Source of the DNA: Tetragonia tetragonoides
Taxonomy: Eukaryota; Streptophyta; Magnoliopsida; Caryophyllales; Aizoaceae
Assembly: GCA_038025085.1 (NCBI GenBank)
Contig: CM076140.1
Coordinates: forward strand, 37,447,501 to 37,511,500
Length of the DNA: 64,000 bases
Reading direction: 5' to 3'
In this document: in pieces, positions 45,042 to 54,627 of the stretch
Position numbering within the stretch: the stretch's first letter is position 1
How the letters are laid out: each line of letters begins with the position of its first letter
Notes under the pieces: model-generated
Seen by the model: only the letters and a program-made list of their open reading frames with translations
Databases searched by the model: none
What the model was told of the DNA's origin: nothing
Translations under genes and position numbers: made by a program

Positions 45042-45203
45042 TTTTTCTTTTGTCAATTTTTTGGGATAAGGGTCAATTGAGGACCTTTACTTTGCCAAAA
45101 AACCACAATAAGGACCTATACTTTCAAAATGCTACAAAAAGGACCTACGACCTCTTATAATAGGTTACTACCCTTTTAAACGGTTTTCAAGGCTTATTTA
45201 CTT

Positions 45204-46069
45204 TTTTTATTTTTATTAAAAAAACACTCCATTCAACTTTTCAATTAAAATTAAAACTTACTTTATTCTTTAAAAAAAACACCCCATTTAGCTTTCCCAA
45301 TTAGAATAAAAAAATCATTTCCCTTTCTCTCTCCTCTATCATTGTTCACCCTCCAACACCATCACCACAGCATCACCACCACTCACCGTCTTCTCCACTC
45401 CACGATTCGACCACCACACAAAAACACCATCACCGTTCACTTACAATAATAAAAGAACGGGATCATCCATTACAAAAATAAATAAACGTGACTAGGGGTC
45501 TCTTAAAAACCATTGCCAAGGGAAAACACCATTGTTAAGGCCAAGAACCATTTTTCAGGGGTGTTCCAAATTCAAGAGAGCTCTTTTCCTTTTCATTTGC
45601 CAATTTTTCCCAATTTTGACAAAAATCGATTGGCAAACAACAAAATCAAATCACCACCGACCACCTCTGCCACCAGCCCAGAACCCAACACCCAATTTCG
45701 AACCCACAACCCCCACCATATGAAGAAAACAAAATTTCCGACCACTACCCACGAAAATCCAGCCACTTTATTTGATTCTGAAATTTGGAGTTTGATTTAC
45801 AAATTTTGGACTTGGATAAGCTAATTTACAGCTTGAAGGTAATGTGGGCAAGGTAATATACGAGAGAGAAAGTGAATGACAAGAAAAAAGAGAAATTGAG
45901 GCAGGGTAGGGAATGGCAAACCATGAGAAAGAATTGAGGAAGAAATAAATGAGAGGTGTTTTATTTTTATTTTTTTTCAAAGTTTTTGTGGGCCAACTTT
46001 ATTATTTTAATATAACTAACATTGAAATTGGAGAAAGTTGAATGGAGTGTTTTTTAATAAAAATAAAAA
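45204..46069. mobile_element. TIR element inserted in the left arm of the large Mutator-like element
   Basis: The left end attaaaaaaacactccattc and the right end (other strand) ATTAAAAAACACTCCATTC form inverted repeats of about 45 bp. The arm sequence on either side is continuous in the opposite arm at about 54308-54330. A second copy of the left-end motif lies at 45268-45300. The interior is C-rich, with no recognised gene. No clear target duplication was found. Confidence 0.6.
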
Positions 46070-46317
46070 CGAAAATTTCACGTGGTACCATCAAAGTTTG
46101 CACTTTTGATCATGATATCCACGTTTTTTAAACTTTGCACGGAATCCTCCTATCCTTATAAAAGAGAGGATGGTTCTGTGAACTGTTCATTTGAACAGTA
46201 GAGAATGAATAGTTCATTTTGCCCTTTTATTTATTTTGTTTTCATTTTTTTTTTCCTCTTGATACTTTGGGCAACAACCCGGAAAACTCTCGATTACCTT
46301 CCCCATAGCTTGACGGC

Positions 46318-46574
46318 TTGACCATGCTTCTGCACGTCTCTCACCTTCCCCCCCTCTCTCTCTCTCACACTCTCTCCTCCACGCAGAAACCTAGGGTTTC
46401 TAGCATCCATCTCATCTTTTATGAATTTGAACATGGAAAATTTTCTGATAGAGCACCTTCATTGTTCCATCAAGAGGGTTCGGGAAAGGGACCTTGTAAC
46501 CGAAAAAGTGTTCTTGGAGCAACCTCGCCGGAACTCAACCTTGCTTGTCGCCGTTGTGTACTAGCCGTTGAAGG
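46318..46574 (+). other. Possible first exon or 5' untranslated region of a captured gene
   Basis: The segment has a CT-rich lead, the plant-typical aacctagggtttc, an 85-codon frame, and ends at a good donor (aagg/gtaagtg). It may be the 5' exon of the unidentified gene that follows. No family was recognised. Confidence 0.35.
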
Positions 46575-47460
46575 GTAAGTGTTGCACTTTTCTTTTTTAG
46601 GTATTTTGGGCCTTAACTTTTGCAATTTGCAAGAATAAACACTGTTGATTTTGTGCCAGAGCAGGTGAGTGAGACCCCATAGAGTTTGAGGAAGAAGTGC
46701 GAGAGGCGTGTGATAGCAGAGCAAAAGCCAAAACTATGTATGATTTTCTAATTTTCTTTTGCTTCATTCGTCAATTTTCGTTCCAATTGTAGATTCATAT
46801 CAACCCTAATTTTTACAGATTTAAGCCAAAAATGAATAATTTAAATTACACCGATTCAAAAAAGAGCAGCAACTCAAACAATATTCAACTCTAATTTCAA
46901 TCTCAGTACAACATTTGCTCCTCCAATTAAGAGGAAAAAAAACTCGAAAAAACAACACAAGCAGAAGAAAAGGTTTTACCGGTACATGACGGCAGCGGCC
47001 GGAAAAGAGGTAGTACTTTCATAATCACAGGCTAATAATCTTAGATAAAAGTAAGAATAAGTAGCTAAGCTTTGTTAACAGTAAATAATATCTATGTATT
47101 CTTGTATTATCCTTCATGCTTCATGGATAACATTGTTAAGCAAAATTTGTTTGTTAACATAGTTTGTTTTTGTTGGGACCCTTTTGCTTTAGCAATTGTC
47201 ATGTCACTGATGAAGGGAAGAGGAATCTGTAAATTTGGCTAGACATGACTATTCGTGTGAAAGTTAGAGGTACTTTTTCTTGGCAGCTACGGTGGTTAAA
47301 TGATGATGAATGTATCAAGAATGAGTATGTTTAGTGGTTATTAGTGTTGAGACTTATGATTAGAACTGGGAAAATTGCTGTGACATTTAGAATACAACTT
47401 TTGTGGATTGTTTCATTGATTATTTCATTCTTGGATCCTTGATTCCCAAGTATTGAGGCA

Positions 47461-49255
47461 ATGGAAATTATTTGTACCGAGCAAGCTAAATTATGTCGGT
47501 TCTTTCATAGTTTAAGCCTTCTCCAACAGGTTTATATGCACCGTCCTTCCCAATGAATTTTTGGTGAGAAACTCTGCTCTGCCCTGATTATGTAGTTCTT
47601 TTCATTTTTTGTTCTTTTTTTTCTCCTGATATTTTGAACTTCGTTTTGGTCTTTTATTTCATGTTATTACTTTCTTAACGCAGTATTCCCTTGCTAATAC
47701 AAGGGAGGAAAGGAGAAATCTGTACTCATTGCTTTATTGACTATGTTTTGCATCAAATTAATGTAGCAAATATTGCTATTGGAGTATGGGATTGGCGAGA
47801 TTCAACCTCTTGCAATGTTGCTTTCCCTTGCCGATGCTTCTGAAGCCTTTCACATTGATATTAAGCTAGGAGTGCCAGACATTGGGGAACTCTTGAGAAG
47901 ATTTGTGTCTGTGGCTTTGTCCAAATATTCCGACGATGAACAACTGAGCATTGTAAGTTTCTTGCCCTGGCTCCCATCTCTTCATCCTGTGTAGGTTGCC
48001 CCTCCCTCACCTTTTATTTTTACGTTTCTGTCTTTGTTTATCTATTTCGCAAAGAAAAAAGAGAGACAATTGCAAAATGTGACTATAACCTGTATTTGTG
48101 GGCAAGGAACAAGTCCGCCTTTACATTGGACTATGCTTTATTACCGCCTTCACTGGTTTTATCAACATTGTTCTGGATGAGAATTTATACACGTGCTCAG
48201 CGGGGTTGAGTTTTCAGCTGTTCTCATTTGTACTACTTTGGTTTTGTTTTCTGCAAATCCTCGAGAAGATTACCAGCAAGGTTGATTCACTTATAAGTTC
48301 ATTTACTCATCTGGAGAATGAGTTCTCCAGTATGAGGCAAAAAACTGAATCATGCAAACTTCTGAAAAATATTGAGGATGATATTGTGGGAAGGCACATT
48401 GGTAGGAAAGCTAGACTATCATGGGGCACTCTGCATTCCCTTATTCATTCAGACAGAGTAGCTTGTCGTAAGAATGGGTACATTTGGTTGGGTGATCTGC
48501 TTATTTCTGAAATTAGTGAAGAGATGGGTGAAACTTTGTTGTCAAATATCGGCCGCTTGCATAAGCAAATAAGCTTCCCAGATATTGCACTGTCCATCTG
48601 GCTTATATGTGGCTTGCTGAAGTCAAAGAATAGCACAATCGGAGCGGGCTTCTTGTTTGTCTAGAAGTTCTTCTCATGAGATGCAAGTTTTTGCTGCATG
48701 AGAATGAGCTAGAGCATTCAGCCAGTTAGCGATCCTCGTGGGGATCGCTGTCTGGAAAAGGCAAATTCCTCAGCTTTCATTTTGAAGGTAAGACGTCTAT
48801 TTACTTGCTTGTTTGTTTCTAAATGGGTATGTCTGAGTTTACTCTATAATGCTATGATCCTGCTGGTAATGACTTTTGTGTTACATAATATACAGAGAAT
48901 AATGACGGTAGATTTCAAAAATTACCAACGTAGACTTCAGAAGGTTGTTCTTAAAGACCAACAGGTATAAGCTCATTCACTGCCTCATTTAGTAGAATAC
49001 TACTGGAAATTTCTCCTTATCTCTATTTATTTGAGCTGAGAAGAGAAGTTGGTTCTAGCCATTCCACATAAAACACAACTTTATGTGACTTGGTCGTCTC
49101 TTATGTTTTGATGCTATGGTATGTAGCCAGCTAGCTGCATATTTCTCACTTATCAATTTTATTGTGCAGAGTAATAATGAAAAACTTTTGGAAAACCCAT
49201 ATCTTCAGATGCGCGGGATACTTCAGTTGTCAAATGATCTTGGAAGCGGTTTATA
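47461..49255 (+). pseudogene. Unidentified plant gene fragment, several exons
   Basis: Exon-like blocks with splice signals: 47461-47529 (CTEQAKLCRFFHSLSLLQQ, then gt), 47767-47952 (LLLEYGIGEIQPLAMLLSLA to KYSDDEQLSI, then gtaagt), about 48257-48787 and 48895-48966 (MTVDFKNYQRRLQKVVLKDQ). The last is about 49169-49255, ending in a stop. The third block holds LEKITSKVDSLISSFTHLEN, KNIEDDIVGRHIGRKARLSW and YIWLGDLLISEISEEMG, with two frame breaks near 48650-48730 and a lost AG at its acceptor. This is clearly derived from a conserved helical cellular protein, but the family was not named with confidence. Confidence 0.6.
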
Positions 49256-49312
49256 GTCTTGGGGCTTAAATTAACTTGAAAATTTAGACTGTTTGATTTC
49301 CTCCTGCTGCTG

Positions 49313-49314
<2 letters not shown>

Positions 49315-49371
<57 letters not shown>
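49315..49371. repeat. (CT)n microsatellite
   Basis: About 28 perfect CT units, upstream of the PP2A-like exon 1. Such CT tracts are common in plant 5' untranslated regions. Confidence 0.95.
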
Positions 49372-49374
<3 letters not shown>

Positions 49375-49489
49375 TTTCTGTTTCTCTCTCTTGAAAACGG
49401 CGACACCAAGGTTATGGAAAGGAGAAAATAAATCAAATCCCTAGGGTTTGGGGGAGAACTGTTAGGGTTTACGAACAAAACTCGCAAAG

Positions 49490-50735
49490 ATGAGCTTCGA
49501 TCCGGTGCCTTCCAACTCACATATGAACATCGATGAACAGATCGCGCAGCTCATGCAGTGCAAGCTCTTTTCGAGCAAGAGGTTTGTTTTCGTGCCTCAA
49601 ATCTCGCTTTTTCTTTCTGTTTTCGTCGTTTTTTGCAATCTTTTTGCATTATGGAGGAAATGTGCCGGATCGATTCCATTTGATTGGGGTTTCTTCGTTA
49701 GTATTCAGGAATTTGGGTTTTATTGGTTGTCTTCTGGTATGAATTCATGTGATCTACTCCTTGTATGTTTGGATTGGCTGAAAAGTGGCAAAAAGATTAC
49801 CAGATTCGCTCGAGATTTGTTTTTCCCTTGCATACGATCTGGTAATTATTTGCAATTCAGCTGTTGTCTGTTAGTTTCTACAGCTCTTTTGTAGCAATAG
49901 CCTTCAATTATCTAGGTTTGGCCCATTGTATCCTGTGCAAAAATTACTCGTTCGAAATGCAAATTAAAATTGGCGAAGAGAAGAGCTTTAGCATGATGAT
50001 GGAGCACATTCCCCCATAGGAGGGTTGTTTGGAAGTAATTATAAAAGGCTATTTGAACTTGGATTTGGATGGGTAGGGGTCTAGGGGGTGATTGTGTGTA
50101 TGGTAACACATATTTGAATTTATGACCCGGCCTTACCCCTCATTGTACTAAAACATCGTAAGATAAACGAAAGGAAATGAATCAATCCAAGTATAAAAGG
50201 TTTTGTCGGATGCTGAACCCCTGAGGTCTTTAATTTGGTTAATGTGATGTGGTACTCTATGTGAAGGTAAGCTGTTAAACATACTTTTCATCAATCATGG
50301 AGGAGATCCTTGCACACTTTGTTCAGAACAGACTTGTACTATGTGTTTTCCAACTCTAATGTTTCCACTGTTTCCATGTGAAGTCATTCAAGTATACTTC
50401 CCAACTTCCTTGCACTACAAACCCTTTTACTTATTTCTTGATGCAACGTATTCTTTTATGATTCTTCGTTGAAGGTAGTGCCATGTTTGAGGTTTGCAAT
50501 ATGTTTGGGAGTGATGGAGTAGTGTCAATGTTGCATGTTGTTCTTGTGTTTGCGGACTTGAAAATTTGTGCAATTCAGTCTGTTGTGCTGTCATATTCGA
50601 GGATTTTGCATCAATACAATGTTTAGTTTTTCTCCGAAATCTTCGTATAAAGTTGCGAACTCTCCTTCCTGGCTGTAGGTTTGGGGTTTATGTGAGAAGG
50701 CCAAGGAGATCATGATGGAGGAGAGCAATGTTCAG
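49490..50735 (+). pseudogene. PP2A catalytic subunit fragment, exons 1 and 2
   Basis: Exon 1 (49490-49581) encodes MSFDPVPSNSHMNIDEQIAQ and LMQCK. A one-base deletion then shifts the expected PLSEQE, leaving the codons as LFSSK, and a good donor follows. Exon 2 (50679-50735) encodes VWGLCEKAKEIMMEESNVQ between ag and gt, as in the PP2A catalytic subunit family, where the next exon would start PVKSPVTICGDIHGQ. That exon, with the metal-binding motifs, is absent. The 5' leader is included. This is a truncated copy that cannot make phosphatase; it is most easily explained as capture by the Mutator-like element. Confidence 0.85.
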
Positions 50736-51275
50736 GTGTGTTGCTTTCCTAGATTTTCAATTACTCTGCGATATACAGTGTTTTCATATTTAATTTCCTA
50801 TCAAATTGTCGAGATTCAACTGTGGTCTCTTGCTTGAATATGGATACTTTGTTTACAATCTGGTAAATACTGGTAATGAGGGTTTTTATCTGCCCTGTGC
50901 TTGTTAACGAATGTCCTAACTCCTATGCATAACAACAACAATAAGAACAACAAAAACCACCTAGGATGATATTGTCGAGGGTGGGATCCGGGCCTAAGTC
51001 CTATGCATGCTTTTTAAATTTTTGTTATTGTACTCCCAATTTAAAGTTTCATTAGCCCAACTTTAATGACTTTAGTGATGCTTATAGTTATATAACTCCC
51101 TTGTTTCCTACAAACTTAACTTCTTTGGAGCTGGGTTTTGGAGTTCTGTGAAATTGATGATGGTTTTATCATTTCTCAGTGGTATTTAGTTACCAGCTGA
51201 AAATGTTGATTTTAGAACTTGAGTACCACAATGCTGTGTTTAACGTGATAACAACATGAAGTGATGTTGGATATA

Positions 51276-51373
51276 GGGCCTTCGAGTCCCGAAGAAGACC
51301 AAAAGCTCATTGAGTTTATCCTCGAGAACAAGGCAATCATGGAAAGTGGACGTTGTTCCCTTAGCTTGCATGT
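51276..51373 (+). pseudogene. R2R3-MYB DNA-binding repeat fragment
   Basis: GPSSPEEDQKLIEFILENK is followed after a one-base shift by GNHGKWTLFP. These are the first helices of an R2 MYB repeat (normally GPWTPEED.KL...I...G.G.W..LPK.AGL). The first conserved Trp is replaced by Ser. The rest of the repeat is missing. Confidence 0.7.
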
Positions 51374-51795
51374 CACTTTATTATTAGTGTTTTTTCCAAT
51401 ACTTGCTGATTTTCTTTTTCATGTTTCGTGCTTTTAAATGTCATTGTATTATTAGTTAGGACCACTAGCTATTGGTCTCATTAAGGAAATTCGTAGTGAT
51501 TGGTATCCCATAAGAGTTAGTATGGCGAATATGTTTGAATATTCTTTCAAATACCTTATACAGTTTTCAGAAGTTTTACCTTTTCCCTTTCACATTTAAT
51601 CAATTAATCCCCATGGAGATTTAGATTGCTGACTTGAATGCATTTTGAAGTTGATTTGAATGCATTCATTTCAGTGTAAGTCATGTATTTACATTGTTTG
51701 GAGGAATGTAGTGAGTTATTTGTAGTGTTTGTTTTATTTATTTATAATTTCTTTTCTTTTGTGTGTGTGTGTATGTGTGTGTCTTCTGAGGTTAA

Positions 51796-51941
51796 TGTTG
51801 AGTAGACAAAGTGAAGTCGGGGAGGACGTGAACTGTGCAGATGAGGTGGTGCTTTCTTATGAGTGTGATCGCCTCAAGACTCTTTATCTTTTGAGTACAT
51901 ATGGGCTTCCCTTAGCTTCATCATTTGGACGATTGACAAGG
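51796..51941 (+). other. Possible exon fragment of unknown gene
   Basis: An open stretch with EVGEDVNCADEVVLSYECDR and LKTLYLLSTYGLPLASSFGR. It lies between a weak acceptor and a donor-like gacaag/gtttgt. No family was recognised. Confidence 0.3.
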
Positions 51942-52389
51942 TTTGTCATTTGTACATATTGGCTACCCTATGTGCTCTTGATCTTTTGAGTACATATGGG
52001 CTTCCCTTATGTCGTCCTTATGCATCTTTAGGCCTTTGATTAGTTAAGTGCAAATAGAGGACTTTGTTTTCAGTTCAGATTACATAAAATTATCTTCCTC
52101 TCTAATTTGTATTTGAATACTCTGGTCATCATGAACTTTTTGCAGATCCCTGAGCTCTTCCTTTATGCCCAACAAGGTGTACTTTATCCTACAACAACAT
52201 TGTTTGATTACAAGACGCAATCTTTGAGACCTCCATAAGTCAATATTGTAAGGCTTTGAATAAGTCAATTTGGGATGCTGCAGGTTACGATGACATGGAG
52301 GATTGGCAACATTTTTACTCTGACAGATTCAATGAATTTTCTTGTGGGTATACTGCATAGTGACACTTTACAGCAAGTGTGATTTTATG

Positions 52390-52925
52390 AGAGCTTGGAA
52401 TGAGAGGAATGTTGTTTTACATGGCACAAAAGCGACAGACCCGAGGTCATCATTGACACAGCTCTCGGATACTTAAGGGTGTTTTTTGAGGCAAAGAAAA
52501 GACGCTCATAAACCTGTTTTTCAAGCAGTGGAAAAATGGGAAGCTTCTGGTGAAAGGGTATTGAAAGTTAATGTTGATGGTGCAACGCTTGATGGTGTTG
52601 GTTTGGGTTTTGGTGTTGATATTCGCAATCATAGCGGGAAGCTAATTTGGGGGCGATTGCTTGGAGGTGGTCAATATGTTGAAAAGACGACAGATTCCAA
52701 GCTCTTATGTAAGAAATATTGCCAGAGACATTTACTCTTTGCTTTATGTTTTCAATGGTGTGTCTTTTTGTCATGCTCGTAGAAACGACAATTAAGTGGC
52801 TCACTTATTAGTATTTATGAGGCCTTGTCATGTTTGGGTGGACGGAGGTTTTGATTTTGCATTGGACGTTGTAGCGTCGAAATATATTTCTTCTTTTGAG
52901 ATGAATTAATAAAAGCCCAACCTTT
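52390..52925 (+). pseudogene. LINE 3' end with RNase H-like domain
   Basis: AWNERNVVLHG, then a linker, then the RVT_3/RNase H-like domain: RVLKVNVDGATLDGVGLGFG, VDIRNHSGKLIWGRLLGGGQ, ARNIARDIYSLLYVFNG and FCHARRNDN-VAHLL, interrupted by shifts and stops. It ends with a typical plant LINE tail (gaattaataaaagccc). It is one more LINE remnant inside the large Mutator-like element. Confidence 0.7.
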
Positions 52926-53092
52926 CTATCAAAGAAAGAAACTCTTTCCATTTATTTTTTGCGTGAATAATAGAATTCAAATGTAGTAACTAAAACATTA
53001 CGAGTATTATGGATTTAGAATTACTATATAGTATTTCAAGCTAGGTTAACCCACTTGGGGGGATGCGTGCATCGCATGCGTTCCACCAACTA

Positions 53093-54231
53093 GTAACCTC
53101 AAAGTTCAAAATTTCTGCACCCCGTATACAAAATCTAGAATGACATGTTAACGTCGTCAGAATTGGCTAATTTTGAATAGAGAAATGACTATTTTGCCCC
53201 TATATGTTAATGCGAAAGAACCAATTTTGATTTTTTTAAAAATTTTTTATTATTTAATTTTCTAAATTTTTTGTGAAGTTTTTTTTTTTGCACAGAATAC
53301 CCACTACTTTAAAAAAATTTAGGGGTACCATGTGCACAAGCTTATAAGTTGAATGTTATCCTGTGCAAACTCTGTACCTTAAACGACCAACGATTATTTT
53401 GGGTATAACTAGTCATTTATAACCGTTGGTTTTAGGCTATTTAATGGGCAAATGTGCCTCTCCTCTCACACCCAAATCGCTCCATTTTCAACTCAAAGCT
53501 ATGTGGAAGTTGTGAGTTTTGAATTCTTTGTAATTTCCTCCAAGTTTCCAATGCATGTGCGATGCACGGTGTTTATTAAGATTATTTATTGAGTGTTGTC
53601 TATAAAAAAAACCTTTATTAAATTTCTCATTCAATCCTAACCCATAAATAAGATGGATTTTTTTTATTAACAAAATAAAGTAAACATAAATAAAAATATA
53701 ATTTTTTTCTTAATGTGCTAATTGTCTCATTCAAAATTGGGCTGAGAGAAGAAGAAGCACATTTGAAAATAGAGTGATCTAATCTAGAAATTACAAAGAA
53801 GTCAAAACTCACAACTTAGAAATATAGCCGAGTTGAAAGTGAAGTGATTTGGGGTGAGAGAAGAAGCACATTTGCCATTATATATCCTGAAACCAATTGC
53901 TATAAACGGTTAGTTCCACTCAAAATAATCTTTGGTTTCAGTTAAAGAGTTTGCAAAGAATAACACTGAACTTATTAAGTTGTGCACATGGTACCCTTGA
54001 CATTTTATAATGTAGTGGGTATTCTGTGCAAAAAAATAAATTTCGTAGAAAATATAGAAAATTAAATTAAATAATATTTCAAAAAAATAAATTTCAATTT
54101 GGTTCTTTCGCATTAAGACATAGGGGCAAAATAGTCATTTCACTATTTATAATTGACCAACTAAACGACGTTAAGCTGCTGTTTTAGATTTTGTATACGG
54201 GGTGCATAAGTCTGAAACTTTAGGGTTATTT
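53093..54231. repeat. Foldback element with ~450 bp arms
   Basis: The left arm (about 53093-53540) and right arm (about 53765-54231) are inverted copies. They share GCACCCCGTATACAAAATCT, TTAACGTCGT, ATGACTATTTTGCCCCTAT, AATGCGAAAGAACCAA, GCACAGAATACCCACTAC, GGTACCATGTGCACAA and GTTGTGAGTTTTGA, around a 220 bp AT-rich centre. It adjoins the right arm of the large Mutator-like element. No transposase is present. Confidence 0.85.
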
Positions 54232-54449
54232 CGTGCAAAATTTTTAAAAAATGGATATCTCGTTCAAAAGCCAAAACTTTGAGGATACCACATAAAATTT
54301 TCGAAATAAAAAAAATAAACAAGTCTTGAAAACCATTTAAAAGGTAGTAACCTGTTATAAGAGGTCATAAATTCTTATTATAGCATTTTAAAAGTATAGG
54401 GCTTTTGGCAAAGTTTAGGTTCTTAATTCATCCTTACCCCCAATTTTTC

Positions 54450-54627
54450 CAAACAAAATAATGGAACTGGAGTGGAGACTGGATTAGAGGGATTCTGGGG
54501 GTTAGTTTCACTTTCAATTCAACTCAAGTGGAACTCAGTCACTTCTATTTCAAACACCCTCTCTCTCTCTCTCCAAAATCTACTCACTTCTGAACTTCCT
54601 CTCTCTCACTCTCTCTCACTCTCTCTC
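54450..54627 (+). promoter_or_regulatory. APC7 5' leader and proximal promoter
   Basis: A 178 bp stretch between the Mutator-like element's target duplication and the APC7 start, with three CT-rich blocks at 54558-54629. No TATA box was seen, so part of the original promoter lies beyond the inserted element or is not TATA-dependent. Confidence 0.5.

Larger units (their letters stand above)
45063..54440. mobile_element. Large long-TIR Mutator-like element carrying host gene fragments (Pack-MULE-like)
   Basis: The left arm (45063-45203 plus 46070-46165) and right arm (about 54232-54440) are inverted copies. Shared strings are AAGGRTSAATT, ACTTTGCCAAAA, ACCTCTTATAA-AGGTTACTACC, GGTTTTCAAG-CTT and CGAAAATTT-A-GTGGTA. 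The 9 bp flanks caatttttt (45054-45062) and caatttttc (54441-54449) agree at 8 of 9. The interior has exons of an unidentified gene, PP2A exons 1-2, a MYB piece, a LINE 3' end and a foldback. No Mutator transposase was found. The alternative is that arms and interior are separate old insertions. Confidence 0.65.

Noticed and set aside
48098..48260. N-terminal hydrophobic stretch suggesting a membrane protein
   Set aside because: It precedes the presumed acceptor and is probably intron; the protein-like part starts at about 48257.
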